A stretch of DNA of 64,000 nt from the NCBI GenBank assembly GCA_964574985.1, contig CAZNPH010000015.1:42686-106685 (forward strand), given 5' to 3'. This document shows positions 43,574-52,890 of the stretch, piece by piece. Source of the stretch: CAZNPH01 sp964574985 (GTDB taxonomy: Bacteria > Bacteroidota > Bacteroidia > Bacteroidales > SM23-62). Below the pieces are notes generated by a model that saw only the letters and a list, made by a program, of their open reading frames with translations, did not search any database and was not told where the DNA came from. Position 1 is the first letter of the stretch. Each line of letters opens with the position of its first letter. Position numbers and translations under genes: made by a program.

Positions 43574-44968
43574 TTATTTCCCGGGCGGAATGATTTTTTC
43601 CACCTTGCTTTCGGTCCCTCCCTTGTAATACCTGGTATGTATGCCATCCCCCCTGGCGAGCATGCCTGAATCCCTGATAAGCTTTCCCTTGCTGGTGGTG
43701 ATGGAATAGCCCAGTTTCAGTATTTTTTCAGGGTCCATCTGCCGGGCGATTTTATCCATCATCTGCAATTTGCTTTGTTCCTTTTCAATCCGGTACCGGG
43801 ATTGTGATTCCAGTTTCTTTATTTTGTTTTCCAGTTCAATCCGGCCGATCCTGAAACTATGGCGTGCGGCGGAAAGAAGGCGGCCGGGATGGCTGCTGAT
43901 TTTTTGCATTTCACCGTTCAGCAAATGCTTTGCGGATTTGCCTGTTCTCGCAGACAGCCGGCCCAACATGGCATCATGGGACCGCAGGGCATTGCGGGAA
44001 GAGGATATGAAGCGCTGGATGCGCATGGACACCAGATTGTTTTCCCGATGCAGCACCTGGTTGACTTTTCCGGCAAGCCGGTCGAACAGTCCGTTCAGGT
44101 CCCGTTCAAATCCGAAGGCCCTGTCAATGAGAAATTCTGCTGCCGCAGTAGGGGTTTTTACGGCCGTGTGGGCGATCATGTCGGCTATGCTTTCATCTTT
44201 CTCATGACCGATCCCGGTGATCACCGGGAGGGGAAACTGGGCGATATGAAAAGCGATCCCGTAAGTGTCAAAACAACTCAGATCTGTTTTTGATCCGCCT
44301 CCGCGGATGATCACCACCACATCGAAAAAATCCGCCCATTCAAAGATCCTGTCAAGCGCCTTGATCACGGATTGTTCTGCACGGTCTCCCTGCATCATTG
44401 CATGAAACAGGCAGGGATAGAATTTGTATCCGCAGGGATTGTTCATGAGCTGGTTCATGAAATCCTGATAGCCCGCGGCCGTTGCCGAAGAAATGACCGC
44501 AATTGTTTGCGGGATGAAGGGCATCCCGAGTTCCTTGTTCATGTTGACGACCCCTTCTTTTTCCAATCGCCGGATGATCTCCAGTTTCTTTCTTTGCTGG
44601 TCTCCCAGTGTATAGGTTGGATCGATGTCGGTGATGTTCAGACTAAAACCGTATAGTTCGTGGAATTCCGGACGTACAATCAGCATGACCTTGATCCCCG
44701 CGCCGAAATCATATCCCGTGGTGGTTTCAAAATAGGGTTTCAGCATCCGGAAAGTCCGTGCCCATATGGTCCCTCTTGCCCTGGCAATGATCCGGTCGTT
44801 CACCGGATCTTTTTCAATGAGCTCGAGATAACAATGCCCGCTGCGGTTGATGTTCATTTCATGGATCTCGGCAATGACACGGTATTGTTCCGGAAAGGCG
44901 TTCCGGATGGTTTCCCTGATCCTGAGGTTCAGTTCAGACAGACTTACGGGTTCTTTTTTCTCTGTCAT
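43574..44968 (-). CDS. xseA: Exodeoxyribonuclease VII large subunit
   Basis: The 464-residue protein has an OB-fold start (SELNLRIRETIRNAFPEQYR), the catalytic XseA core with AVISSATAAGYQDFMNQLM and the metal-site segment VVIIRGGGSKTDLSCFDTYG, and PLPVITGIGHEKDESIADMI. It then has a coiled-coil region (about 260-430) and ends SKVEKIIPPGK. It makes single-strand-specific exonuclease VII with XseB. The length is normal. It follows a YwqK/MORN gene by 73 bases in a minus-strand run that begins with dnaK. Confidence 0.95.
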   Translation of the reverse strand: MTEKKEPVSLSELNLRIRETIRNAFPEQYRVIAEIHEMNINRSGHCYLELIEKDPVNDRIIARARGTIWARTFRMLKPYFETTTGYDFGAGIKVMLIVRPEFHELYGFSLNITDIDPTYTLGDQQRKKLEIIRRLEKEGVVNMNKELGMPFIPQTIAVISSATAAGYQDFMNQLMNNPCGYKFYPCLFHAMMQGDRAEQSVIKALDRIFEWADFFDVVVIIRGGGSKTDLSCFDTYGIAFHIAQFPLPVITGIGHEKDESIADMIAHTAVKTPTAAAEFLIDRAFGFERDLNGLFDRLAGKVNQVLHRENNLVSMRIQRFISSSRNALRSHDAMLGRLSARTGKSAKHLLNGEMQKISSHPGRLLSAARHSFRIGRIELENKIKKLESQSRYRIEKEQSKLQMMDKIARQMDPEKILKLGYSITTSKGKLIRDSGMLARGDGIHTRYYKGGTESKVEKIIPPGK

Positions 44969-45041
44969 GGCTGCAGCAACATTTTGGCCTCACGGCTGTC
45001 ATTTTCCGAAGGCCCCCGGTGATGTATACCAGGGACCGGGT

Positions 45042-45941
45042 TCAGTTTGCCCTTTTTTGGGGTTGAATGCTTTCCAGGTCCGGTTCCCCGAACTTCCCCA
45101 GATTTTTTTCAAGCTCTTCAAAGAATTTTTCTTCTTTTTCTTCCAGGAATTCTTCGTTCCGGGCTTTTCCCCCGGTGTATTCCAGCTGGTATTGAACGGA
45201 GCCGTCATGGTTGTAGTATGTCCATGTTCCCTCCATCAGGTTGTCCCGGTATGTTCCGCTGATCAGCAGGTTCCCTGATGTACCGTATACTTTGTACGGA
45301 CCGTTGAGTTTGCCGTCCGTGTAACTGGCGGTCAGCCGGATGGTCCCGTCCTGGTAGAACTGTTTCCAGGGACCGGATTTTGTTCCTTGTTTCCAGTGAA
45401 TGCTCTCGGAAACCTGTCCGTCCGGATAGTACTTTTTGGAAACCCCTTCTTTCAGGCCCCTGTTATACCTTTCTTCGTAACTGAGCGTGCCGGTATAGTA
45501 TGAGTAATATTCCCAGAGACTGTCTTTTTTTTCGTTTTCATATTTTCCCTCTGCGGCGATCTCCCCGTTCGGAAAATACAGTTCGGCCTGCACCGAGCTC
45601 CCGTTTTTTGCATGATGCATAACGGCCTTCAGGTTCCCGTTTTCATCATATCTTATGAATTCCCCCACAGGATGGTCATCCTTGAAACAACCCGTGTACA
45701 TGACCCGGCCGTTCTCAAAACACTTCTTCCAGGGGCCCTGTTTCATCCCCTGCTCATCGGTTTGATTGATCCTTGCCGTATCTTCCGGCTGTTGACGGGT
45801 TATTGCGGCAGCGGCAGGCAGGGCCGGTAGCGTCATGAGCACCAGTGACAGCAATCCGGTGAAAACCCGGAGCGCCAAATGGTCAAATGATAATGGTTTC
45901 CTGGCAGCAACAATCATAGCGGCAATTTGTGATGGAAACAT
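45042..45941 (-). CDS. Exported YwqK/MORN-repeat protein
   Basis: The protein has an N-terminal hydrophobic signal (VFTGLLSLVLMTLPALPAAA). At least nine beta-hairpin repeats of the YwqK type follow (MKQGPWKKCFENGRVMYTG, VGEFIRYDENGNLKAVMHH, LKEGVSKKYYPDGQVSESIH, TWTYYNHDGSVQYQLEY). A glutamate-rich coil (FLEEKEEKFFEELEKNLG) and a short end complete it. Some YwqK relatives act as immunity-like proteins but most are uncharacterised. Two possible ATGs (45941, 45917) fit; the longer is used. It sits between dnaK (45 bases) and xseA (73 bases) in the same direction. Confidence 0.8.
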   Translation of the reverse strand: MFPSQIAAMIVAARKPLSFDHLALRVFTGLLSLVLMTLPALPAAAAITRQQPEDTARINQTDEQGMKQGPWKKCFENGRVMYTGCFKDDHPVGEFIRYDENGNLKAVMHHAKNGSSVQAELYFPNGEIAAEGKYENEKKDSLWEYYSYYTGTLSYEERYNRGLKEGVSKKYYPDGQVSESIHWKQGTKSGPWKQFYQDGTIRLTASYTDGKLNGPYKVYGTSGNLLISGTYRDNLMEGTWTYYNHDGSVQYQLEYTGGKARNEEFLEEKEEKFFEELEKNLGKFGEPDLESIQPQKRAN

Positions 45942-45986
45942 CAAAAACCGGACCGGCCACAAACGGTTGCTTAAAGATGTGTTGAT

Positions 45987-47918
45987 TTACTTCACTTCTT
46001 CAAAATCAACATCGGTTACTTCCGAATCGTCTTCTTTCGAACCCTTGTCCTTCCCGGATTCTTCTTTTCCGGAAGATTCGCCGGAAGCCTGCTGTCCTCC
46101 TTCTGCACCGGCCTGCTGACTGGCTTTGTAAAGATCTTCGGAAGCAGCCTGCCATACGCGGTTAAGTTCGGCTGTTGCCTGATCAACGGCGTCCATATCC
46201 TCTTTTTTATGGGCTTCTTTCAGATCATCCAGCGATTTTTCGATGGGCTGTTTCTTTTCTGCCGGGATCTTGTCACCGAACTCCTTCAGCTGCTTTTCCG
46301 TTTGGAAAATCAGGCTGTCGGCCGCGTTCATCTTGTCGATCTTTTCCTTGGCTTTTTTGTCGGCTTCGGCATTGACTTCCGCTTCTTTTTTCATCTTCTG
46401 GATCTCCTCTTCACTCAATCCGGAGGAGGCTTCGATCCTGATCTTCTGTTCCTTGCCGGTGCCTTTGTCTTTGGCCGACACATTCAGGATACCGTTGGCA
46501 TCAATGTCGAAAGTCACCTCAATCTGCGGAACCCCTCTCGGTGCGGGAGGTATTCCGTCCAAATGGAAGCGTCCGATGGTTTTGTTGCCTGAAGCCATGG
46601 GGCGTTCTCCCTGAAGAACATGGATCTCGACCGAAGGTTGATTGTCGCCGGCTGTGGTGAATGTTTCCGTTTTCTTGGTGGGGATGGTCGTATTGGCCTC
46701 GATGAGCCTGGTCATAACACCCCCGAGGGTTTCAATACCCAGCGAAAGGGGAGTAACATCCAGCAACAGGACATCCTTGACATCTCCTGTAAGAACGCCT
46801 CCCTGGATCGCGGCTCCGATGGCAACCACTTCATCCGGATTCACACCCTTGGAAGGCTTCCTGCCGAAGAATTTTTCCACATTCTGCTGAATAACCGGTA
46901 TTCTTGTGGAACCGCCGACCAGGATCACTTCGTCGATATCCGATGCACTCATTTTGGCATCTTTGAGTGCTTTTTTACATGGTTCTACGGTTTTCTGCAC
47001 AAGCGGATCGATCAATGATTCGAATTTGGCCCTGCTGAGTTTTTTGACCATGTGCTTGGGGACACCATCCACCGGCATGATGTAAGGCAGGTTGATCTCC
47101 GTGCTGGTGGAGCTTGAGAGTTCCACTTTTGCTTTTTCAGCTGCTTCTTTCAGCCGCTGGAGCGCCATGGGATCTTTTTTGAGATCAACCCCTTCGTCTT
47201 TTTTGAATTCATCCGCGAGCCATTTGATGACCACTTCGTCAAAGTCATCTCCCCCGAGGTGGGTATCCCCGTTGGTGGACTTGACTTCGAAAACACCGTC
47301 ACCCAGTTCCAGGATGGATATGTCAAATGTTCCGCCTCCCAGGTCAAATACAGCGATCTTGATGTCTCTTTCTTTTTTGTCGAGTCCGTATGCAAGGGAT
47401 GCAGCGGTCGGTTCGTTGATGATCCGTTTTACGTTCAGTCCTGAAATTTCACCGGCTTCTTTGGTGGCCTGTCGTTGTGAATCACTGAAATACGCGGGTA
47501 CGGTGATCACAGCATCGGCGACTTCCTGGCCCAGATAATCTTCAGCCGTCTTTTTCATTTTCTGCAGGATCATGGCCGATATTTCCTGGGGAGTGTATTT
47601 TCTGTCTCCTATTTTTACCCTTGGCGTATTGTTTTCACCTTTTATAACCTCGAAAGGCACCCGTTCCCTTTCGATCTTTACTTTGTCATATGTCTCTCCC
47701 ATGAACCTTTTGATGGAGAATACGGTATTCTTGGGATTGGTAATGGCCTGCCTTTTAGCAGGATCACCCACCTTGCGTTCCCCGTTTTCAATAAAGGCCA
47801 CCATGGAAGGCGTGGTGCGTTTGCCCTCACTGTTGGGTATAACCACGGGTTCGTTGCCTTCCATTACAGAAACACATGAATTGGTGGTTCCAAGGTCAAT
47901 TCCAATGATCTTACTCAT
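45987..47918 (-). CDS. dnaK: Chaperone DnaK (Hsp70)
   Basis: The 643-residue chaperone starts MSKIIGIDLGTTNSCVSVME at ATG 47918, which is the correct family start (an in-frame extension to 47981 is spurious). The ATPase motifs are present (VPAYFSDSQRQATKEAGEIS, NEPTAASLAYGLDKKE, FDLGGGTFDISIL, LVGGSTRIPVIQ). So is the substrate domain (DVTPLSLGIETLGGVMTRLI), and a Gly/Gln-rich C-terminus ends DFEEVK as expected. It refolds proteins with DnaJ and GrpE; neither is adjacent. No CIRCE element was seen upstream. Confidence 0.97.
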   Translation of the reverse strand: MSKIIGIDLGTTNSCVSVMEGNEPVVIPNSEGKRTTPSMVAFIENGERKVGDPAKRQAITNPKNTVFSIKRFMGETYDKVKIERERVPFEVIKGENNTPRVKIGDRKYTPQEISAMILQKMKKTAEDYLGQEVADAVITVPAYFSDSQRQATKEAGEISGLNVKRIINEPTAASLAYGLDKKERDIKIAVFDLGGGTFDISILELGDGVFEVKSTNGDTHLGGDDFDEVVIKWLADEFKKDEGVDLKKDPMALQRLKEAAEKAKVELSSSTSTEINLPYIMPVDGVPKHMVKKLSRAKFESLIDPLVQKTVEPCKKALKDAKMSASDIDEVILVGGSTRIPVIQQNVEKFFGRKPSKGVNPDEVVAIGAAIQGGVLTGDVKDVLLLDVTPLSLGIETLGGVMTRLIEANTTIPTKKTETFTTAGDNQPSVEIHVLQGERPMASGNKTIGRFHLDGIPPAPRGVPQIEVTFDIDANGILNVSAKDKGTGKEQKIRIEASSGLSEEEIQKMKKEAEVNAEADKKAKEKIDKMNAADSLIFQTEKQLKEFGDKIPAEKKQPIEKSLDDLKEAHKKEDMDAVDQATAELNRVWQAASEDLYKASQQAGAEGGQQASGESSGKEESGKDKGSKEDDSEVTDVDFEEVK

Positions 47919-48126
47919 ATCTGTTCCTTTTTTTGATTGTTTACAATTTTGTTTCCTGAATGGTTTCAATGATTGTGCCATTTGCCGATATGCCCGGATT
48001 TATGCAAAAATGACACGGCCGGTCTTTAATATATCATGAAGGACCTGCGTGAATGACAAAAAGTCAGCATGGGATGGTCTTATTTCGGAAATTAATTATC
48101 AACTTTGCAATATAAATCCTTACAAC

Positions 48127-48942
48127 ATGGCTTTACATGAGAAAGTCAGGCGGGTGACCACCCATGTGCTTCATGAAATGAAACTCAAGGGGGAGAAGAT
48201 CGCCATGCTGACTGCCTATGATTATTCACTGGCCAGGATCCTTGACCAGGCAGGGGTTGATGTTATTCTGGTGGGCGATTCGGCATCCAATGTGATGGCC
48301 GGTTATGATACCACCCTGCCTATCACGCTCGACCAAATGATCAACCATGCCTCAGCGGTGGTCAGGGCGGTATCACGTGCCCTGGTTGTCGTGGACCTTC
48401 CCTTCGGCGCCTATCAGGGCAATTCCAAGGAGGCTCTATCATCGGCCATCAGGATCATGAAGGAAACGGGCGCTCATGCCGTGAAGCTGGAGGGCGGGGA
48501 AGAGGTGGTTGAATCCGTTGTCAGGATCCTCTCTGCGGGAATACCGGTTATGGGGCATCTCGGACTCACCCCCCAGTCCATTCACAAGTTCGGGACTTAC
48601 GTGGTCAGGGCACGCGATGAAAAGGAGGCCGAAAAACTGAGAAAAGATGTAAAAATCCTGGAAGAAACCGGTTGTTTTGGCATTGTTCTGGAGAAAATAC
48701 CGGCCAGACTGGCTGCTGAAGTGACTGCCGGTTCGCGCATCCCGATGATCGGCATCGGTGCCGGCCCGGAAGTGGACGGACAGGTCCTGGTTCTGCATGA
48801 CATGCTGGGGATTACCCAGGAGTTCTCCCCGCGATTCCTTCGCCGGTACCACAACCTCCATGCCGAGATCCTGGGTGCCGTGCAAAACTACATTACCGAC
48901 GTGAGATCGGGTGATTTCCCCAATGAAAAGGAACAATACTGA
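48127..48942 (+). CDS. panB: 3-methyl-2-oxobutanoate hydroxymethyltransferase
   Basis: First committed step of pantothenate synthesis: transfers a hydroxymethyl group from methylene-tetrahydrofolate to 2-oxoisovalerate. The 271 residues begin MALHEKVRRVTTHVLHEMKL at ATG 48127; the longer frame from 48049 adds unrelated residues. Key motifs: KIAMLTAYDYSLARILDQAG, LVGDSASNVMAGYDTTLPIT (Asp-Ser metal loop), VDLPFGAYQ, AVKLEGGEEV and GIGAGPEVDGQVLVLHDMLG. The gene overlaps the RluA-type gene by 20 bases, so both are coupled. Confidence 0.96.
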   Translation: MALHEKVRRVTTHVLHEMKLKGEKIAMLTAYDYSLARILDQAGVDVILVGDSASNVMAGYDTTLPITLDQMINHASAVVRAVSRALVVVDLPFGAYQGNSKEALSSAIRIMKETGAHAVKLEGGEEVVESVVRILSAGIPVMGHLGLTPQSIHKFGTYVVRARDEKEAEKLRKDVKILEETGCFGIVLEKIPARLAAEVTAGSRIPMIGIGAGPEVDGQVLVLHDMLGITQEFSPRFLRRYHNLHAEILGAVQNYITDVRSGDFPNEKEQY

Positions 48943-49639
48943 TCCGGGTGCTTTGGATGTGATTTATGAAGACAATCACTTGCTGGCCCTGAACAAGAAA
49001 AGCGGTCAGATCGTCCAGGGGGACAAAACCGGCGATGTGAGTCTGTTTACCCTGGCCAAAGCTTACATCAAAGAAAAATATCAGAAACCGGGCAGGGTAT
49101 TCCTCGGGGTGGTACACCGGCTGGACCGCCCGGTGAGCGGCTTGTTGCTGTATGCCCGGACATCGAAGTCCGTCACCCGTCTGAATGAGATGTTCCGGGA
49201 AAACCGCCCGGAAAAGGTTTACTGGGCCATCGTACAGAACAAACCGCCGGCAGATGAAGGCACGCTTGAAAATTTCCTGAAAAAAGATCCGGGAAAGAAT
49301 AAATCATTTGTTTGCCATAAAGATACCCCCGGGGCAAGGCATGCATCCATGACATACAGAATGGCGGGAGCATCTCAGCGGTATTGCCTGCTGGAGGTCC
49401 GTTTGCATACGGGAAGGCATCATCAGATCAGGGTCCAGCTGGCCCATGTGGGCTGTCCGGTAAAGGGGGACCTCAAATACGGATATCCCCGGTCCAACAA
49501 AGACGGAAGCATTTCATTGCATGCCCGGAAGATGTGTTTTATACACCCGGTGAGAAAAACGGAAATAAAACTGGTGGCTCCTGTCCCCGATGATCCGCTT
49601 TGGCTGGTTATGGAAAGAATCGCGGGTCCGGTGCCGTAA
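48923..49639 (+). CDS. RluA-family pseudouridine synthase
   Basis: A 238-residue rRNA/tRNA pseudouridine synthase. The catalytic motif is GVVHRLDRPVSGLLLYART, with Asp68. VIYEDNHLLALNKKSGQIVQ, RLHTGRHHQIRVQLAHVGCP and KYGYPRSNKDGSISLHARKM are also typical. No S4 domain is present, so it is of the stand-alone type. It begins inside panB at ATG 48923 (a GTG 12 bases earlier is also possible). The target base is not deducible. Confidence 0.93.
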   Translation: MKRNNTDPGALDVIYEDNHLLALNKKSGQIVQGDKTGDVSLFTLAKAYIKEKYQKPGRVFLGVVHRLDRPVSGLLLYARTSKSVTRLNEMFRENRPEKVYWAIVQNKPPADEGTLENFLKKDPGKNKSFVCHKDTPGARHASMTYRMAGASQRYCLLEVRLHTGRHHQIRVQLAHVGCPVKGDLKYGYPRSNKDGSISLHARKMCFIHPVRKTEIKLVAPVPDDPLWLVMERIAGPVP

Positions 49640-49650
49640 AGATGAAAAAC

Positions 49651-50601
49651 TCATTTTTTTCTGCCCCGCAGCCAGATTTTTTGTCCGGGCCCGGGCTCCT
49701 GTCCCTGATCCATCCGGTTTCTTTTCAGCAACTTTTTCAGTTTGATGCCATATTGCTGTGCAATATCATACATGGTTTCTCCTTCGCCTGCGATATGGAT
49801 GTCGTTTCCGATGGCCGCTTTGTTGCGTTTGGGCTGTAAATAAAGTGCCTGACCGGGAACAAGGTGTGAATCCATGGAAAGTTCATTGTATTTGGCCAGT
49901 TCGAAGGGCATGAGTTCCATTTCGTCGGTCAGACTAACATAGGTGTCTCCTTCCTGTACAATGATATAGTCGATCCTGTTCCTTTCATATATTGTACGGC
50001 CTTCGACCCGGAAACCAAAATCCGGGTCATCAATATCCGCCAGCTTCTTGCTTTGGTTTTCTTTCTTCCAGCGCGGTTTGATCCCTTCATCAAAGCGGTA
50101 CAGCTCGTTTTCTTCGATGATCCGGACAAGCATGGCGGAATATTTCCGGTTGGTTGCATATCCGGCTTTTTTCAGGCCTTTTGCCCATCCCCTGTAATCA
50201 TTCGTTTTGAGCTCAAACAGTGCTGCATATCTGGGGGTATTCATCAGGAAATCGCTGTGGTCCCTGTAGGATTCGTACACGGAACGGTATTTTCTGAAAC
50301 ATTCTTTTTTTTCATCGTCGTCGTGCCTGATCTTTTTCCCCTGCCAGTCATGGCATTTGATCCCGAAATGATTTTTGGCTTTTACGGCCAGCCGGCTGTT
50401 GCCGTTGTCCGATTCCAGCATACCCTGGGACAGGGTTATGCTGGCCGGGATCCCGCTTCTTTTCATTTCTTTCACGGCCAGTTCATGATACCGTTCGATA
50501 TATTCCTGCTTTGAGGATGGACGGGAGGACTGGGCCCAAATCCCTTCACGCGGGAACATGGTCAGGATCAGGGCCGTGATTATGGCGCATTTCCTGGGCA
50601 T
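49651..50601 (-). CDS. Secreted N-acetylglucosaminidase with two LysM domains
   Basis: Signal peptide (1-24, ending WAQS) and a FlgJ/LytF-type glucosaminidase domain (SIPASITLSQGMLESDNGNS-like start with catalytic Glu63, then VKAKNHFGIKC, FRKYRSVYESYRDHSDFLMN and GLKKAGYATNRKYSAMLVRI). Two C-terminal LysM repeats follow (YIIVQEGDTYVSLTDE, HIAGEGETMYDIAQQYGIKL with PGQKIWL). It cuts the glycan strand of peptidoglycan, probably for cell separation or remodelling. It is transcribed away from the repeat element upstream of it. Confidence 0.93.
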   Translation of the reverse strand: MPRKCAIITALILTMFPREGIWAQSSRPSSKQEYIERYHELAVKEMKRSGIPASITLSQGMLESDNGNSRLAVKAKNHFGIKCHDWQGKKIRHDDDEKKECFRKYRSVYESYRDHSDFLMNTPRYAALFELKTNDYRGWAKGLKKAGYATNRKYSAMLVRIIEENELYRFDEGIKPRWKKENQSKKLADIDDPDFGFRVEGRTIYERNRIDYIIVQEGDTYVSLTDEMELMPFELAKYNELSMDSHLVPGQALYLQPKRNKAAIGNDIHIAGEGETMYDIAQQYGIKLKKLLKRNRMDQGQEPGPGQKIWLRGRKK

Positions 50602-50642
50602 AGACCGGGATTTTTATTAGAAAATATTTTAGTTAATCATAT

Positions 50643-50787
50643 AATTATAAGCTTGTTACAATATCAGTTCAAAGGTTATGATTTTTTATTGCCGGCCACC
50701 CGCTTGCTTTCCACATGCCGGGCCGGCGAACCCCCATTTGTCTTCAACCGAAGGCAAACTGCCGGATCGGTGATGGGGGTTTCCTGC
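50643..50787. repeat. Dispersed intergenic element, copy A (complete)
   Basis: The first 99 bases match copy B at 63311 with a few changes (conserved block TATCAG-TCAAAGGTTATGAT, then TTGCCGGCC, CCCGC, GGCCGGCGA and CCCCATTTGT). A 7-bp stem GCCGGCC (50691) / GGCCGGC (50721) encloses a 23-base loop whose sequence differs between copies although its length is the same. Downstream, AACCCCCAT (50729) can pair with ATGGGGGTT (50773), adding a second stem. It fills most of the gap between fmt and the glucosaminidase gene. Confidence 0.75.
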
Positions 50788-50834
50788 AAAATTATAATAT
50801 AACGAATGAAAAACCGGAATAGTTATGAACAGGG

Positions 50835-51791
50835 TTAGACAAACCTGTCTTCTTTTCTGAAACTGAATCCTTTCAGAAATTCACCGGCAGGCAATGATTT
50901 TTTGCCGGACTGCTGAAGGGTTTTGATGATCAGACAGTTTTTGCCCGTGATGACCCTGAGGCGGTTGTCCGTTCCGGAAAGAACGGTTCCGGGCGGATCC
51001 CGCAGGGAGCAGGATTCCGTTTCGGCAAAAAATATTTTGAAAACGATCCTTGCTCCATCTTTTCTGTGCAATTCCGTCCATGCGCCGGGAAAAGGACTGA
51101 GTCCGCGTACAAAATTATAAAGGTCTCCGGCGGGGCGGGTCCATTTTATCCGGCAGGCATCATGGCTTAGTCTGGGTGCCTTTTTGGGTGGTGATTTCCC
51201 GGCGTTTATTCCGGATTGCGGGATTCTTTTGAAGGTCCCCCCGGAAATCGCCTGCACGGTCCTCAGAAGCAGGTCCGCTCCCCGGATCATCATTCTGTCA
51301 TGAAGGCCTCCGGCTGTTTCCGTATCTCCGATCTCAACGGGCTCCTGCATAATGACTTCTCCCTTGTCCATTTCATGGTCAATAAAAAAAGTGGTCAGTC
51401 CGGTCACTTTCTCCCCGTTCATGATGGCATGGTTGATCGGCGCTGCTCCCCGGTAATGGGGAAGCAATGAGGCATGCAGGTTGACGGTGCCGTATTCGGG
51501 AATTGACCATACCGTTTCGGGAAGCATACGGAAAGCGACCACGACAAAGAGATTGGCCCCGATTGCCCTGAGTTCCCGGTTGAAACCGGGATCTTTGAGA
51601 TTTTCCGGCTGCAGGATCCTCAATCCGTGCCTGGAAGCATATTGTTTTACTGGAGATTCCCGGATCCTGAGTCCGCGCCCCGCGGGCTTATCGGTTGCCG
51701 TGATCACCGCACCGGTCCGGAAACCGTTTTTTATCAGTATATCCAGGGAGGGGACGGCGAATTCCGGTGTGCCCATGAACACGATATGCAT
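50835..51791 (-). CDS. fmt: Methionyl-tRNA formyltransferase
   Basis: The enzyme formylates initiator Met-tRNA. The 318 residues start MHIVFMGTPEFAVPSLDILI at ATG 51791, chosen because a good -7 box at 51811-51818 lies just outside. Catalytic features include LHASLLPHYRGAAPINHAIM, TGLTTFFIDHEMDKGEVIMQ and the C-terminal OB-like domain (FVRGLSPFPGAWTEL). Two longer starts (51806, 51887) are in the same frame but less likely. No def gene is adjacent. Confidence 0.95.
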   Translation of the reverse strand: MHIVFMGTPEFAVPSLDILIKNGFRTGAVITATDKPAGRGLRIRESPVKQYASRHGLRILQPENLKDPGFNRELRAIGANLFVVVAFRMLPETVWSIPEYGTVNLHASLLPHYRGAAPINHAIMNGEKVTGLTTFFIDHEMDKGEVIMQEPVEIGDTETAGGLHDRMMIRGADLLLRTVQAISGGTFKRIPQSGINAGKSPPKKAPRLSHDACRIKWTRPAGDLYNFVRGLSPFPGAWTELHRKDGARIVFKIFFAETESCSLRDPPGTVLSGTDNRLRVITGKNCLIIKTLQQSGKKSLPAGEFLKGFSFRKEDRFV

Positions 51792-51810
51792 TTTTTCCCT
51801 GCCCATAAAA

Positions 51811-51818
51811 CAAATGTA
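51811..51818 (-). promoter_or_regulatory. Candidate -7 box of fmt
   Basis: Minus-strand TACATTTG fits TAnnTTTG. Transcription would begin near 51804, so only the ATG at 51791 has a leader. Confidence 0.45.
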
Positions 51819-51887
51819 ACAATAATCCTGAAGTATGGCTGCACGGGGCCTGAATCGGTTTTTCTTTTCATTTATCCCGGTTTTCAT

Positions 51888-51895
51888 TATTTTTG
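51888..51895 (+). promoter_or_regulatory. Candidate -7 box of the CHAD-like gene
   Basis: TATTTTTG matches TAnnTTTG and would start transcription about at the ATG of 51903; translation would then be leaderless or from ATG 51915. Confidence 0.35.
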
Positions 51896-51902
51896 AGACC
51901 GG

Positions 51903-52730
51903 ATGAACCAGCTCATGATCGAGAAATACCTGTCCTCCCTGATCGATGAATTTGAGGGCCTGTTTTTTAAGGCAACCGAAAGCACTTCGGAAGAGCAGGT
52001 GACCCGTTTTTTACTGACCCTGCGTAAAATATTTTCTCTTTATTCTTTTCTGCATTTTGCCAGGATCCAGCGGGATCAGAACGGGCAGCATTTCAAACAA
52101 CTGAAATCCCTGCATGCCAGGGCTGCAAAACTTCATGATTTTCATCAGTCCATTAAAATGCTGGAGGGTTATCAGGCAAAAACAGGCGTGTCCTATCCCG
52201 ATTACATGAAGTTTCTGCTTGAAAGTGAACAGGATGCTCAGAAAGCGTTTATCAAGGGAACCGCCGATTACTCTTTCCTGAGCCATGACCGGCTGATCAG
52301 CGATACCGGGCAGGTTATGAAGCATTTCCCCGCCCACAAGATAGACAAAAAGGGTTTTGATTTTTTAAACTCCCGGATCGATCAGGTGATCCCGGCTTTT
52401 CAGGACAAGGGGCTGAAAAAAAACATGCCCGGGATGCTGGCCCTTGTGTACGAACTGCATGATTTTATTGTCATGCTCCGCGAAAGTACACAATTTCAGG
52501 AAGCGGTGAAGCTTTCCCCGGTCATGGAAGAAATGGAGAAATGGGATATCAGGCATAAATCCCTGGAGGAGATTTCCCGTTATATTAAAATTTCGGGGAT
52601 GATGACCCTGAAAGACCTTTCCGCAGTGTTTGCCCTGTATCGTGAATACCTTACCGCCGGGATGGATCAAAGCATTGAGCATTTGAAGACTGCCATACCC
52701 CGGGAATTATCCGCTGTGGAAATTTTGTAA
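51903..52730 (+). CDS. Divergent CHAD-like helical protein
   Basis: The 275-residue all-helical cytosolic protein has conserved His/Arg/Lys-rich helices: VTRFLLTLRKIFSLYSFLHF, ARAAKLHDFHQSIKMLEGY, and in the second half MEEMEKWDIRHKSLEEISRY. Their order resembles the two four-helix halves of CHAD domains, which bind polyphosphate, but conservation of the basic positions is weak and I see no CYTH partner. It is divergent from fmt with a short spacer. If not CHAD it is an unknown protein. Confidence 0.5.
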   Translation: MNQLMIEKYLSSLIDEFEGLFFKATESTSEEQVTRFLLTLRKIFSLYSFLHFARIQRDQNGQHFKQLKSLHARAAKLHDFHQSIKMLEGYQAKTGVSYPDYMKFLLESEQDAQKAFIKGTADYSFLSHDRLISDTGQVMKHFPAHKIDKKGFDFLNSRIDQVIPAFQDKGLKKNMPGMLALVYELHDFIVMLRESTQFQEAVKLSPVMEEMEKWDIRHKSLEEISRYIKISGMMTLKDLSAVFALYREYLTAGMDQSIEHLKTAIPRELSAVEIL

Positions 52731-52890
52731 CTTCATTTTACCGGATATTATTTGTTGTTCCGGATTACCATCCGTTCTGAGCGGTTACTACCATATGTAA
52801 TACAGACCGGTTACTCCCTTGTAATATAGAATCCTTATAAATTACATGTATTTAATATTGTTATAATATTTTGATAGGGGTATATATAAT

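Noticed and set aside
47919..48048. CIRCE or heat-shock operator before dnaK
   Set aside because: No TTAGCACTC-N9-GAGTGCTAA or similar dyad found by eye.
50643..50787. Repeat copy A as a tRNA or integron attC site
   Set aside because: No cloverleaf can be drawn, no CCA or discriminator; no integrase or cassette-like array of small genes; neighbours are housekeeping genes.
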